A stretch of 64,000 nucleotides of DNA, taken from NCBI RefSeq assembly GCF_005116665.1, contig NZ_SWCJ01000003.1, forward strand, positions 248,001-312,000. Direction: 5' to 3'. Position 1 is the stretch's first letter. Every line of letters begins with the position of its first letter. The stretch is from Ferrimonas aestuarii. Its GTDB lineage: Bacteria; Pseudomonadota; Gammaproteobacteria; Enterobacterales; Shewanellaceae. The translations under genes were made by a program, and so were the position numbers. Below are positions 33,494 through 42,916 of the stretch, one piece after another. The notes under the pieces were generated by a model. The model was given only the letters and a program-made list of their open reading frames with translations, searched no databases and had not been told where the DNA came from.

Positions 33494-33940
33494 ATGCCGG
33501 AGGGCAAAGCGAAAAAGATCGGTGTACTAGCCTATGCCAACGTAGAACCTTACCGCGAAACCGCGGGCGAGGAGTACATGAATGACAAGCAGCTGGAGCA
33601 CTTTAAGAAGATTCTTGAAGGCTGGCGCACAATGCTGCGTGAAGAAGTAGACCGCACCCTGAACCACATGCAGAACGAAGCGGCTAACTTCCCAGATCCA
33701 GCTGACCGAGCAGCCCAAGAGGAGGAGTTCAGCTTAGAGCTTCGCACCCGTGACCGTGAGCGCAAGCTGATTAAGAAGATCGAAAAAACCCTGGTTAAGA
33801 TCGAAGAAGACGACTTCGGCTTCTGCGATTCCTGCGGCATCGAAATCGGCATCCGCCGACTGGAAGCTCGCCCAACAGCCGACCAGTGTATCGATTGTAA
33901 AACTCTAGCCGAAATCAAAGAAAAACAGATGGCTGGCTAA
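33494..33940 (+). CDS. dksA: RNA polymerase-binding transcription factor DksA
   Basis: The protein has 148 residues. The ATG at 33494, with GGAG before it, is chosen over an ORF start 102 bases upstream because [15 protein letters not shown] matches DksA N-termini. A long coiled coil carries the acidic tip DPADRA (D-x2-D-x-A), and the zinc finger has [17 protein letters not shown] and CIDC. It inserts into the RNA polymerase secondary channel and works with ppGpp to repress rRNA/tRNA promoters and activate biosynthesis genes. It is followed by a strong terminator and then gluQ. Confidence 0.96.
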   Translation: MPEGKAKKIGVLAYANVEPYRETAGEEYMNDKQLEHFKKILEGWRTMLREEVDRTLNHMQNEAANFPDPADRAAQEEEFSLELRTRDRERKLIKKIEKTLVKIEEDDFGFCDSCGIEIGIRRLEARPTADQCIDCKTLAEIKEKQMAG

Positions 33941-33949
33941 GAAACAACA

Positions 33950-33974
33950 ACGGGAGCATCGCGCTCCCGTTTTT
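33950..33974 (+). terminator. Rho-independent terminator of dksA
   Basis: ACGGGAGC pairs with GCTCCCGT across ATCGC, followed by TTTT, ten bases after the dksA stop. Confidence 0.92.
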
Positions 33975-33992
33975 GATTGTTCAGTTCCCCCC

Positions 33993-34868
33993 ATGAGTCA
34001 ATACATAGGGCGCTTTGCGCCATCCCCATCCGGCCCACTTCACTTCGGTTCTCTCATTGCTGCCCTTGGCAGTTGGTTGCGTGCGCGCAGTCAAGGGGGA
34101 GCTTGGTTGGTGCGCATGGAAGATATCGATCCCCCAAGAGAGATGCCCGGCGCCGCCGACGACATTCTTCGTACTCTTGAACGTTACGGCCTCACCTGGG
34201 ACGCAGAAGTGCTCTATCAGAGCCAACGCCATCACGCCTACGATGACGCCCAACAGTGGTTGATTAATCAAGGTCTGGCCTATTACTGCGACTGCACGCG
34301 CAAACGAATCAAAGCTAATGGCGGTCACTACGACGGCCACTGCCGAACACTCCAGCTGCCCCCTGAGCACTGTGCACTTAGGCTCAACAACCAGATTGGA
34401 ATCCGTGAATTTAGCGATCAGCTCTTAGGTCATATCGACGTTGATGCTCAGTTTTCAGAGGAAGATTTTATTATCCATCGCCGCGATGGGCTCTATGCCT
34501 ATCAATTGGCGGTCGTGGTAGACGATGCGTTTCAAGGCATTACTGAAGTGGTACGCGGCAACGACCTTTTAGAAACCACGGTGCGACAACTGACTCTGTA
34601 CCAAAGCTTGGAACTGGATGCGCCACAATTTCTGCATCTGCCGCTGGCGGTTCAAGCCGACGGCAACAAGCTGTCGAAACAGAATCACGCCCCCGCCATT
34701 GCCGCAGACCAAAGGGCGCAAACCCTAAGCCGCGCGCTGGATTTTTTGGGCTTTTCAGTGCCAGACTTTATTCAAGGTGCTGAGGTAGAACAGCAGCTGC
34801 AGTGGGCGCTTACTAACTTTGAGTTGAGCCAGATTCCGACTGAGCGCAAAATCCTTCTACCTCAATAA
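33993..34868 (+). CDS. gluQ: Glutamyl-Q tRNA(Asp) synthetase
   Basis: The protein has 291 residues. [21 protein letters not shown] holds the HIGH-like motif and KLSKQNHA the KMSKS-like motif of a shortened glutamyl-tRNA synthetase lacking the anticodon-binding domain. CDCTRKRI gives cysteines of the zinc site. The enzyme attaches glutamate to the queuosine of tRNA-Asp. The dksA-gluQ-pcnB-folK-panBCD order is conserved with E. coli. Confidence 0.94.
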   Translation: MSQYIGRFAPSPSGPLHFGSLIAALGSWLRARSQGGAWLVRMEDIDPPREMPGAADDILRTLERYGLTWDAEVLYQSQRHHAYDDAQQWLINQGLAYYCDCTRKRIKANGGHYDGHCRTLQLPPEHCALRLNNQIGIREFSDQLLGHIDVDAQFSEEDFIIHRRDGLYAYQLAVVVDDAFQGITEVVRGNDLLETTVRQLTLYQSLELDAPQFLHLPLAVQADGNKLSKQNHAPAIAADQRAQTLSRALDFLGFSVPDFIQGAEVEQQLQWALTNFELSQIPTERKILLPQ

Positions 34869-34960
34869 CTCCAAGCGCTTATCATTTCTACAGCGATGGG
34901 GTATGATTGCGCGCCAGAATAGCCCCACTTTTAACAACCTGAATTTTATCGAGGTGTCCC

Positions 34961-36337
34961 ATTCTTAAGCGACTGACCAAGCTGGCGAAAAAACTTGTGT
35001 CTCGAGAGCAAGCGATCCAGTTAGAACCACAGCTTCAGATCCATCCCCGCAAATCCCACGGGGTATCCCGCTCGGACATCAGCGAGAATGCGTTAAAAGT
35101 ACTGTATCGACTGCACAAAGCTGGCTATGACGCCTATCTGGTTGGCGGCGGTGTCCGCGACCTATTACTGCGTCAGCAACCCAAAGATTTCGACATTGCC
35201 ACCAATGCCACTCCAGAGCAGGTCAAACGCCTGTTCCGCAACAGCCGCTTGGTTGGCCGCCGTTTCCGGCTGGCACACATCCTGTTTGGCCGTGACGTCA
35301 TTGAAGTGGCGACTCTGCGTGGCCATCACGTGGAAGAGGACAGCAAGAAAGCCAAGCAGAACGACAGCGGTCGTCTGCTGCGTGACAACGTCTACGGCAC
35401 CATCGATGAAGATGCAGAGCGACGCGATTTCACGGTAAACGGCCTCTACTACGACATCAGTGATTTCAGCATCCACGACTACTTCGGTGGCATGGATGAT
35501 CTGGAAGCCCGCCGTCTGCGCCTGATTGGCGATCCTCAAACTCGCTACAGTGAAGATCCTGTTCGCATGCTGCGAGCGGTTCGTTTCGCCACCAAACTGG
35601 ATTTCACCTTAGATGCAAGCGTAGCCAAGCCAATCCCGAAAATGGCAGGCCTGCTCAGCGATATCCCTGCGGCTCGCCTGTTTGAAGAGTCTCTCAAGCT
35701 GTTTATGGGCGGCAAAGGGGTAGAGAACTTCCGCATGATGCGTGAGTTTAATCTGTTTGCTCCTCTGTTCCCGATGCAGGACAGCCTGCTAAACAAGGAA
35801 GATGGCAAAAAGGTTGAAACCCTAATCGAAGCGGTACTGCATAACACCGATCAACGGGTGAATGCCGACAAGCCGGTTACTCCAGCCTTTCTGTACGCAG
35901 CGCTACTGTGGTACCCGCTACAGAAGATGATCCACAAGCGCACCAGCCGCGGTACCAGCGGTTACGATGCCATGATGGCTGCCTGTGGTGAAGTTCTTAG
36001 CCAGCAAAGCAAAACCATCTCCATGCCGCGTCGCTTTACCACGCCAGCACAAGAGATCTGGCAGATGCAGACACGTCTGGAAAATCGCGCCGGTGCCCGA
36101 GCCTTCCGCGCCTTCGAGCACCCACGCTTCCGCGCCGCCTACGACTTCCTGCTGCTTCGCGGTGAAGCCGAAGGGGGCGAGGCTGCTGAATTGGGCCGCT
36201 GGTGGACTCAATTTGTAGAATCCGATGACCAAGGTCGACGCCAAATGGTACGCGCCCTTGGCGGTGGTGGTGCCCGTCGCCGTCGCCGTCCTCGCCGCCG
36301 CAAGCCAAGTAACAAAGCCTCTGGCGGTTCCGAGTAA
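34961..36337 (+). CDS. pcnB: Poly(A) polymerase I with AUU start codon
   Basis: The protein has 458 residues if begun at ATT 34961. LVGGGVRDLLL, DFDIATNATPEQV and RRFRLAH are the nucleotidyltransferase core, followed by the RNA-binding region and an Arg-rich tail GARRRRRPRRRKP. It adds poly(A) tails that promote RNA decay. The conserved N-terminal LVSREQ segment continues upstream of the first possible GTG (34997) as ILKRLTKLAKKLVSREQ, parallel to E. coli, whose pcnB is known to start at AUU. GAGGTG lies four bases before this ATT, and no ATG or TTG alternative is in frame there. The start is therefore inferred as AUU. Confidence 0.9.
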   Translation: MLKRLTKLAKKLVSREQAIQLEPQLQIHPRKSHGVSRSDISENALKVLYRLHKAGYDAYLVGGGVRDLLLRQQPKDFDIATNATPEQVKRLFRNSRLVGRRFRLAHILFGRDVIEVATLRGHHVEEDSKKAKQNDSGRLLRDNVYGTIDEDAERRDFTVNGLYYDISDFSIHDYFGGMDDLEARRLRLIGDPQTRYSEDPVRMLRAVRFATKLDFTLDASVAKPIPKMAGLLSDIPAARLFEESLKLFMGGKGVENFRMMREFNLFAPLFPMQDSLLNKEDGKKVETLIEAVLHNTDQRVNADKPVTPAFLYAALLWYPLQKMIHKRTSRGTSGYDAMMAACGEVLSQQSKTISMPRRFTTPAQEIWQMQTRLENRAGARAFRAFEHPRFRAAYDFLLLRGEAEGGEAAELGRWWTQFVESDDQGRRQMVRALGGGGARRRRRPRRRKPSNKASGGSE

Positions 36338-36342
36338 CCCCT

Positions 36343-36834
36343 GTGCGCTGTGTTATCGCCCTTGGCAGTAATATCGGTGAAGGCCCAGAGCAACTGCGCG
36401 CGGCCTTCGCTGATATTTCGGCTCTGCCTGGCACTCAAGCAATGGCGTGCTCCTCCCTGTATACCAGCCCGCCTATGGCCGCGATGCAGCAAAGCGACTA
36501 CACCAACGCCGTCGCCCTTATCGATACCACACTCAGCCCAATTGAGCTGCTGGATCGCCTGCAAGCCATTGAGCTTGAGCATGGCCGTGAGCGCCATGAG
36601 CGTTGGGGACCAAGGACGCTGGACTTAGACATCATCGATATTGAAGGTACAACACTCAACAGCGAACGTTTAACCACGCCCCACTACGGCTTGGCCGAGC
36701 GCGCCTTTGTGCTGCTGCCTCTGTTTGAGATAGCACCCAATCATCAATTGAGCGATGGCCGCCAGATCGCCACCTTACTGGCACAATGTCCGTCTCAAGA
36801 TCTGTATCAGATGGCAGATTCTCGCCTTCTATAG
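36343..36834 (+). CDS. folK: 6-hydroxymethyl-dihydropterin pyrophosphokinase
   Basis: The protein has 163 residues and starts at GTG five bases after the pcnB stop, so translation is probably coupled. VIALGSNIGEGPEQL, ERHERWGPRTLDLDIIDI (the HPPK signature) and TPHYGLAERAFVLLPL are all present. It transfers pyrophosphate from ATP to the pterin in folate synthesis. Confidence 0.95.
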   Translation: MRCVIALGSNIGEGPEQLRAAFADISALPGTQAMACSSLYTSPPMAAMQQSDYTNAVALIDTTLSPIELLDRLQAIELEHGRERHERWGPRTLDLDIIDIEGTTLNSERLTTPHYGLAERAFVLLPLFEIAPNHQLSDGRQIATLLAQCPSQDLYQMADSRLL

Positions 36835-36931
36835 ATCAATACCTTAGCTTTCTACTGCCGCCGTACATTTGCAACTGCTCTCGCATTAGAATATAAACTC
36901 CGCTTTAGACGCAGTTTTTGTGAGCCTGATA

Positions 36932-37726
36932 ATGAAAGCAGTGACGACCGCCACTTTGAAGAAGTGGAAACAGGAAGGCGTTAAATTCGCCTCGCTTACC
37001 GCCTACGACGCCAGCTTTGCCGCCACCTTTGAACGCGCTGGAATTCCAGTGATGCTGGTTGGCGATAGCCTCGGCATGGTACTGCAAGGAAACCGCGATA
37101 CCCTGCCAGTAACCGTAGAGCAGATCGCCTACCACACTCGCTGTGTTCGAGCAGGAGCTGACAAAGCGCTTATCATCGCCGATATGCCCTTTATGAGCTA
37201 TGCCACTAAAGAGCAAGCGTTTGAGTCGGCAGCAGCACTGATGCAAGCGGGTGCTCAAATGGTGAAACTGGAAGGCGGCGACTGGCTACTGGACACCGTA
37301 AAAGGCCTGACCGAGCGCGGCATTCCCGTATGTGCACACTTAGGCTTAACCCCACAATCGGTGCACCAGTTTGGCGGCTTTAAAGTTCAAGGCCGTGACA
37401 GCGCTCAAGCCCAAGCGATCCTAGAGCAAGCCCAAGCCCTTGAGGCAGCGGGTGCTAGCCTCTTAGTATTAGAATGCGTACCTAGCCAATTGGCTCGCCA
37501 CATCACCGAACACTTGAGCATCCCAACCATCGGCATCGGTGCCGGCCCAGATACCGACGCGCAGATTTTGGTGATGCACGACGTACTGGGGATCACCAGC
37601 GGTTACATACCCAAGTTTTCGAAAAACTACATCGAACTGACCGGCGGTATTGAATCGGCGGCGGCCAAGTTCGTAGAAGAGGTTCAAGAGGGGCAATTCC
37701 CTGGACCAGAACACCAATTTAACTAA
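36932..37726 (+). CDS. panB: 3-methyl-2-oxobutanoate hydroxymethyltransferase
   Basis: The protein has 264 residues from the ATG at 36932; a GTG four codons upstream lacks a ribosome-binding site. [35 protein letters not shown] and THHYIPKF-like [10 protein letters not shown] mark PanB. It makes ketopantoate, the first step to pantothenate and CoA. It lies 28 bases before panC in one operon. Confidence 0.95.
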   Translation: MKAVTTATLKKWKQEGVKFASLTAYDASFAATFERAGIPVMLVGDSLGMVLQGNRDTLPVTVEQIAYHTRCVRAGADKALIIADMPFMSYATKEQAFESAAALMQAGAQMVKLEGGDWLLDTVKGLTERGIPVCAHLGLTPQSVHQFGGFKVQGRDSAQAQAILEQAQALEAAGASLLVLECVPSQLARHITEHLSIPTIGIGAGPDTDAQILVMHDVLGITSGYIPKFSKNYIELTGGIESAAAKFVEEVQEGQFPGPEHQFN

Positions 37727-37754
37727 CTCCAAGTAGCAGTATAAGGGAGAGAAG

Positions 37755-38606
37755 ATGCAAACCACTCATGACAGTCATCGTTTACATCAAGCATTAAAAC
37801 AGTGGCAACAACAGGGCCTAAGCGTCGCTTTTGTGCCCACCATGGGTAACCTGCATGATGGCCACCTACTGCTGGTCAAAGAGGCCAAACAGCGCGCCGA
37901 TAAGGTGGTGGTGAGCATCTTCGTCAACCCGATGCAATTCAGCGCCGGTGAAGATCTCAGCAACTACCCACGTACTCTAGAGCAAGACAGCCAAGCGCTG
38001 TTTGAGCTGGGTGCCGACCTGTTGTTCACCCCAACACCTGAGCTGCTCTACCCCAATGGTTTGGAAAATCAAACCTTTGTAGAGGTACCCGGGATCTCAG
38101 ACAAGTACTGCGGTGCCAGCCGTCCTGGCCACTTCCGTGGTGTGGCAACGGTGGTCTGCAAGCTGTTCAATTTGGTACGTCCCGACGTGGCGATCTTTGG
38201 CCGCAAAGACTACCAACAACTGGCGGTTATTCGCGCCATGGTTCGCGATCTTAACCTTCCCGTAGAGGTAATCGGCATCGATACCGTACGCGCTGCCGAT
38301 GGCTTGGCACTGAGTAGCCGTAACGGTTACCTCAATGAAGAGCAGCGGATGCGCGCCCCAGCGCTGAAGTTGACCTTGGATTGGGCCGCAGAACAGCTGC
38401 AGTTCGGAATGAACGCCGAAGAGGTTGAACAACTGGCCAATCAGAAACTCGAGCAAGCGGGCTTTGAACCGGATTACTTCCATGTGTGTCATGCAGATAG
38501 CCTTGAAAAAGCCCAGCCCGAGGATAAAAATCTAGTGATTTTGGCAGCGGCTCAATTAGGACCGGCTCGCCTAATCGACAATTTGCGGGTGGATCTGAAC
38601 CCCTGA
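37755..38606 (+). CDS. panC: Pantoate-beta-alanine ligase
   Basis: The protein has 283 residues and starts at ATG after [25 protein letters not shown] holds the HIGH-like motif, SIFVNPMQF and [11 protein letters not shown] are ATP/pantoate-site segments, and ALSSRNGYL is the KMSKS-like loop. It condenses pantoate and beta-alanine. The beta-alanine comes from PanD encoded downstream. Confidence 0.95.
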   Translation: MQTTHDSHRLHQALKQWQQQGLSVAFVPTMGNLHDGHLLLVKEAKQRADKVVVSIFVNPMQFSAGEDLSNYPRTLEQDSQALFELGADLLFTPTPELLYPNGLENQTFVEVPGISDKYCGASRPGHFRGVATVVCKLFNLVRPDVAIFGRKDYQQLAVIRAMVRDLNLPVEVIGIDTVRAADGLALSSRNGYLNEEQRMRAPALKLTLDWAAEQLQFGMNAEEVEQLANQKLEQAGFEPDYFHVCHADSLEKAQPEDKNLVILAAAQLGPARLIDNLRVDLNP

Positions 38607-38733
38607 TTTGGCTATAGTGCCGTAGTTAATGGGTTGTAAACGTGCGTTTAGATCCCAAATCCATAAGAAATCTGTTGTAAAACAGTAGAGTGTGAGATAG
38701 GCCTCCACCCAGAAGTAACAGGGAACAAATTAG

Positions 38734-39114
38734 ATGCAAAGAATCATGTTGAAGGGGAAACTGCACCAAGCTCGCGTTACCCACGCCGAGCTGGAGTATG
38801 AAGGCTCCTGTGCCATCGATCAGGATCTATTGGATGCTGCCGGCATTCTTGAATACGAGCAGATCGAGATCTACAACATCGATAACGGTGAACGCTTCGC
38901 AACCTACGCCATCAGTGGTGAGCGCGGCTCAAAAATGATCTCCGTCAACGGCGCGGCGGCCCACAAAGCCAGCCCGAAAGACCGCGTGATCATCTGTGCC
39001 TACGTCGGCATGACCGAAGAGGAAGCCAAGGCCCATAAGCCACAGCTGGTTTACCTGAACGAGTCTAACGACATCAAAGGCACCGCCAACGTAATTCCGA
39101 CCCAAGCCGCCTAA
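38734..39114 (+). CDS. panD: Aspartate 1-decarboxylase proenzyme
   Basis: The protein has 126 residues. Self-cleavage should occur at Gly-Ser in [17 protein letters not shown], giving a pyruvoyl group on Ser25; [16 protein letters not shown] is the other conserved block. It makes beta-alanine for PanC. It lies 127 bases after panC and may have its own promoter. Confidence 0.95.
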   Translation: MQRIMLKGKLHQARVTHAELEYEGSCAIDQDLLDAAGILEYEQIEIYNIDNGERFATYAISGERGSKMISVNGAAAHKASPKDRVIICAYVGMTEEEAKAHKPQLVYLNESNDIKGTANVIPTQAA

Positions 39115-39132
39115 GGCTCTGTGTCGTACGTG

Positions 39133-39158
39133 AAACAGGCACCCTAGGGTGCCTGTTT
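39133..39158. terminator. Bidirectional terminator between panD and the chemoreceptor
   Basis: AAACAGGCACCCT and AGGGTGCCTGTTT form a perfect 13-bp inverted repeat with T- and A-rich ends on both strands, between convergent genes. Confidence 0.92.
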
Positions 39159-39163
39159 TCGTT

Positions 39164-40828
39164 TTAGGCCACGCGGAAGTTCACCAGTTTGTCTCGCATC
39201 TGCTGACTTCGCTGCGCCAAATCCATGGCCGACTCCGCCGCAAGGCGAGATTGCTCTTTGGCCATTTCACACACCTTTGACACCGCTTCGACGCTGTCAG
39301 TGATCACCTGACTGGCTTGAGATTGCTCCTCAGTTGCCGAGGCGATGGAATCGATCATTGATGACACCTCTTCGGTACCCTCGACGATCTCATCCAAACT
39401 ATGCCCCGCCTGACGTGCCAAGCTCACTCCTTGCTGAACCTGCTCAGATCCTTGGGTCATCTGATTCATCGCCAAACCGGTTTCCGACTGAATGGACTCG
39501 ATGACCTGTTCAATGGTTCGAGTGGCTTCGGTGGTTCGCTCAGCCAAAGCACGAACCTCATCGGCCACCACGGAGAAGCCGCGCCCCGCCTGGCCAGCTC
39601 GTGCCGCCTCAATGGCCGCATTCAACGCCAGCAGATTAGTCTGCTCCGCAATGCTATTGATCACCTGAATCACGCTGCCGATCTCCTGTCCTCTCGAGCC
39701 CAGCTCAGCAACCGACGACGAAGACGCCGCAACCGCAGCATGGATAAGCTCCATCCCTTCCACGGTATCTTGCACCACCGCGCCGCCGCCATTAGCGATA
39801 ACGCCGGCTTGCTTAGCACTGTCAGAGGCTGACACCGATTGATGAGCCACCTCGGTGATGCTGGCCACCATCTGCTCCATGGAGACCACAATCTCATTGA
39901 CCTGCTCCGCCTGACGAAGCAGATCGCTGGCCATGGCACTGTTTCGCTGCTCAATGGATTCTGTGCCCGCGGTCACCTCCTCGGATAAGGCCAAAATGGA
40001 ACGCATCGCCTCCTGAGTCTGCAACACCGCATGGTTATAGTGTTTGGCCATTTGCCCCAATTCATCATCGGTATCCACGGCAACCGTTTGCGTCAGATCG
40101 CCAATGGCCAACTGCTCCATGGCTAAACCCATGCGCTTAACCGGCCCCATCACCGAGCGATAAACGCCGTAACAGACCAAAATGGTCAGCAGCCCTGCAC
40201 TGACGCCGCCAACTACCAACACCTGATTACTTTGAGCGCTCAACGCGTGAGCTTGCTCCTTCTGCTGCTCCATCAGCTGGCGCTCGTACTCGATCAGTGC
40301 CAACACCTGCTGATTGATGGCCTGAAAGTGGCGTTCGCCTTGAGCCTGTGACACCAAGTTAACCACCTCAGCCATGGTTGCCGTGGTGCCGACTCCTTGC
40401 CGCAATACAATTGACGGGCGCGCCACTTGCTCAATCCAAGCCTGAATGCTGCTCTGTATCTCCTGAAGGCTCCGCGCCAATTGACTGCCAGAGTGTGCTA
40501 CAGAGCTTAATTGAGCCAACTGCTCAAACACCAATGCTTTAGCCTGTTCATAGGGAGCTAAAAAACTCGGCTTTCCCGACAGCAAAAAGCCACGCATCCC
40601 CGCCTCCATCTGAGCGGCAGCAGCCTCAATCTGCAATACCCCTTCTATCAATTGATGCGTCGATTCCACCTTGGCATCGGCCGCAACCAGCTTGGAGGAG
40701 GTATTGATGGCGACCAAGGTTAGAAGAAACAACATGATAAGAGGGATAGCAGCGCTCAGAGAGAGCTTTTGACGTAGGCTAAGCATGCCTAAATTGACCA
40801 ACTTCAACTTCAATTCCTTTGAATTCAT
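39164..40828 (-). CDS. Methyl-accepting chemotaxis protein with CHASE3 sensor
   Basis: The protein has 554 residues. TM1 is near 23-45, followed by a helical periplasmic region with [21 protein letters not shown], typical of CHASE3, then TM2 near 200-222, a HAMP domain ([22 protein letters not shown]), and a cytoplasmic signalling domain with the hairpin tip [23 protein letters not shown]...[17 protein letters not shown]. It relays ligand binding to CheA/CheW. CHASE3 ligands are largely unknown. The start codon is uncertain: ATG at 40828 has a weak ribosome-binding site, and another ATG lies 14 codons later. Confidence 0.92.
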   Translation of the reverse strand: MNSKELKLKLVNLGMLSLRQKLSLSAAIPLIMLFLLTLVAINTSSKLVAADAKVESTHQLIEGVLQIEAAAAQMEAGMRGFLLSGKPSFLAPYEQAKALVFEQLAQLSSVAHSGSQLARSLQEIQSSIQAWIEQVARPSIVLRQGVGTTATMAEVVNLVSQAQGERHFQAINQQVLALIEYERQLMEQQKEQAHALSAQSNQVLVVGGVSAGLLTILVCYGVYRSVMGPVKRMGLAMEQLAIGDLTQTVAVDTDDELGQMAKHYNHAVLQTQEAMRSILALSEEVTAGTESIEQRNSAMASDLLRQAEQVNEIVVSMEQMVASITEVAHQSVSASDSAKQAGVIANGGGAVVQDTVEGMELIHAAVAASSSSVAELGSRGQEIGSVIQVINSIAEQTNLLALNAAIEAARAGQAGRGFSVVADEVRALAERTTEATRTIEQVIESIQSETGLAMNQMTQGSEQVQQGVSLARQAGHSLDEIVEGTEEVSSMIDSIASATEEQSQASQVITDSVEAVSKVCEMAKEQSRLAAESAMDLAQRSQQMRDKLVNFRVA

Positions 40829-40990
40829 CCAGTTAACTGACCTGTCAATGAGGGTTAGCTCATGAGAACACCCTGTCTTATACGGCCAGTTGAAAATCCA
40901 CCTTTATCAAGGCGACAAAATCTCAGATAAATTCAGTAAAGAGAACAACTCTGTAACCAAAACGGGGTGAGTTTGAGAATGGCAGTTCAC

Positions 40991-41018
40991 AAAAAAGGGC
41001 CAGAGCGGCTGCTCTGGC
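40991..41018 (-). terminator. Terminator of the 30-residue peptide gene
   Basis: GCCAGAGC pairs with GCTCTGGC across GGCT; on the minus strand CCTTTTTT follows. It lies 70 bases beyond the stop of the short gene at 41088 and well upstream of the chemoreceptor, so it defines a separate transcript. Confidence 0.85.
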
Positions 41019-41087
41019 GAAGCAAAGAAGGGAGAAAACGAAAAATACGACCCTAGGGCGATAATGGCCAGCCTAAACGGCGAGCGC

Positions 41088-41180
41088 TCAGAGCATCAGC
41101 AACATCAATGCGCCCTCGCCGGCCGCCACAATGCCCATACCGACACCGATAACCATCCATTTCTGTGCTGCTCTGCTCAT
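41088..41180 (-). CDS. Short hydrophobic peptide (30 aa), probable small membrane protein
   Basis: A 30-codon frame reads from ATG at 41180 to TGA. It is preceded by AAGGAAGCGATC, a strong ribosome-binding site at ideal spacing, and followed by a rho-independent terminator. The peptide starts MSRAAQKWMVIGVGMGIVAA and ends in a Leu/Met-rich tail. The basic N-terminus followed by a single hydrophobic span with a GxGxG-like pattern suggests a single-pass inner-membrane peptide with the N-terminus inside. I do not recognise a family. Being an isolated transcript with all expression signals supports it as a real gene. Confidence 0.65.
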   Translation of the reverse strand: MSRAAQKWMVIGVGMGIVAAGEGALMLLML

Positions 41181-41342
41181 GATCGCTTCCTTTTCAAGGG
41201 CTTGAGATTCTAAGTTAACTAATCACAAGTAAAGCGAAAACAGTGCCAGAAGTTTTTTACCTTTATTTTCAAAGGCTTTAATTAAAAACGCAAAACCGGG
41301 ACATGGTGATTTCACCAATTATTAGCGAAATTCGCTATTGGT

Positions 41343-42062
41343 TTATCCTTTCGGTTCAGGCAAAACTAACTCTGAGCGCCACGGCAACTCGACGCCACGC
41401 AAATCCGCAGTTAGTTGATACAAAGGTTGTTCACTCAAGCGGTATTTGCGCTCAAATGGCGTCAGATCCGTACCATCAAACTCAAGCTGAGCAAATTGAC
41501 TGTCAATGCCAGCGATCTCCAATGCTCGGGCGAACTCCTGCAGATAGATTGGCCAGTTAGAGCGCATCTCCAGTTTGCCACCCAGCATCAGCAGATAAGG
41601 GAATACCGGCGCACCGTGCCAACGGCGCTTGATGTGGCTGGATTTCGGCCATGGGTTGGGGTAAAGCAAGTAGTGGTGAGACAGCTGCCAACCATCGGCC
41701 ACCGCCAGACGCCACAGATCATTAAGATCCACCCGCAGCAGCACCAGATTGTCGGCGCCCTTATCGTAGTTGTCATCATGCTTGTTTAGACGATAGGCCG
41801 ACTTATCCATCCCCACCACGAGGGCTTCAGGGTGCCTTAGCGCCAAGTTGGCACTGCTCTCACCAACCCCGCAACAGGAATCAAAGATCACCGGCTTCCC
41901 CAGCTGCTGCACTCGCTCTCTAAGCTCATAAAAGGCCGCCAAAGTAGCGTCATGAAACGGCTTATTAAACGGCTGTGCCAAGTGCTTTTTCACTATGGCA
42001 TCAAGGTTTTCGTGCAGCCCATCTTGGTTGGACTGAATCACTCTGGAGTTGGCTTCCAACAT
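41343..42062 (-). CDS. Divergent TrmB-like tRNA m7G methyltransferase
   Basis: The protein has 239 residues. IFDSCCGVGESSANLALRHP is the SAM-binding motif I, GMDKSAYRLNK motif II, and YPNPWPKSSHIKRRWHG matches the TrmB signature PNPWPKxxHxKRR. Canonical TrmB ends with a TxxE motif that contacts the guanine and has the D-G-(G/S)-G-E form of motif I; here the Cys-Cys in motif I and the C-terminus differ. It is therefore a TrmB-family paralogue, possibly with a different RNA target. It lies alone, convergent with nothing; transcription continues away from the ABC exporter. Confidence 0.75.
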   Translation of the reverse strand: MLEANSRVIQSNQDGLHENLDAIVKKHLAQPFNKPFHDATLAAFYELRERVQQLGKPVIFDSCCGVGESSANLALRHPEALVVGMDKSAYRLNKHDDNYDKGADNLVLLRVDLNDLWRLAVADGWQLSHHYLLYPNPWPKSSHIKRRWHGAPVFPYLLMLGGKLEMRSNWPIYLQEFARALEIAGIDSQFAQLEFDGTDLTPFERKYRLSEQPLYQLTADLRGVELPWRSELVLPEPKG

Positions 42063-42083
42063 AGTTACACCACGTAGAATTTT

Positions 42084-42114
42084 GCAAAAAACTAAGGAGC
42101 CATGACGGCTCCTT
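42084..42114 (-). terminator. Terminator of the YadGH operon
   Basis: AAGGAGCC pairs with GGCTCCTT across ATGAC; on the minus strand GTTTTTTG follows. It lies 31 bases beyond the permease stop. Confidence 0.85.
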
Positions 42115-42145
42115 CAATCAAATAGAACGGTCAAACCGGCTGCGG

Positions 42146-42916
42146 CTAGTGGCGCAATCCGGTGCCCTTGTTAATGAGGTGGTAGGCGATACCAAAGAAC
42201 AGGGCGATAAAACCGATGATCACCGCGAACGCCGGTCCTAGGCCAATGTCACTGGAACCTAGGAAGCCGTAACGGAAGGCATTGATCATGTAGACGATGG
42301 GGTTCAGTTTAGACACCCCTTGCCAAAACTCCGGCAACAGACTCATGGAGTAGAACACCCCACCTAGATAGGTCAGCGGCGTCAGCACGAAGGTTGGAAT
42401 GATACTGATGTCATCAAAGCTGTTGGCAAAGATGGCATTAAGCAGCCCGGCAAGCGAAAACAGAATCGACGACAGCATCACCACCGACACCAGCACCCAG
42501 GCGTTGTGAATCTGCACATCCACAAACAGCATCGCCACCGCTGTGACAATGGCGCCCACACACAGGCCTCGCGCCATGCCACCACCGACGTAACCGGCGA
42601 TGATCAGCACATTAGGCACCGGCGCCACCAACAACTCTTCGATGTTACGCTGGAACTTAGCGCTGTAAAACGAGCTGGCGACGTTGGAGTAGGAGTTGGT
42701 GATTACCGACATCATGATAAGCCCCGGCATAATGAACTCCATGTAGCTGAAGCCCCCCATTTGACCAATACGAGAGCCCACCAGGTTACCGAAAATCAGA
42801 AAATAGAGGGTCATGGTGATCGCCGGTGGTACCAGAGTTTGCAACCAGATGCGGGTAAAGCGATTAACCTCTTTACGCAGCAAACTGCTAAAGGCGATAA
42901 AGTATGGATGGCTCAT
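42146..42916 (-). CDS. yadH: ABC-2 type transport permease (YadH-like)
   Basis: The protein has 256 residues with six hydrophobic segments. FMLPGLIMM-like EFIMPGLIMMSVITNSYSN and LTPLTYLGGVFYSMSLLP are typical ABC-2 permease motifs, and overall it matches E. coli YadH. It overlaps the ATPase gene by four bases. The transported substrate is unknown. Confidence 0.9.
   Translation of the reverse strand: MSHPYFIAFSSLLRKEVNRFTRIWLQTLVPPAITMTLYFLIFGNLVGSRIGQMGGFSYMEFIMPGLIMMSVITNSYSNVASSFYSAKFQRNIEELLVAPVPNVLIIAGYVGGGMARGLCVGAIVTAVAMLFVDVQIHNAWVLVSVVMLSSILFSLAGLLNAIFANSFDDISIIPTFVLTPLTYLGGVFYSMSLLPEFWQGVSKLNPIVYMINAFRYGFLGSSDIGLGPAFAVIIGFIALFFGIAYHLINKGTGLRH

Noticed and set aside
34997-34999. GTG at 34997 as the pcnB start
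   Set aside because: Conserved N-terminal residues and the ribosome-binding site lie upstream, matching the AUU start known in E. coli.
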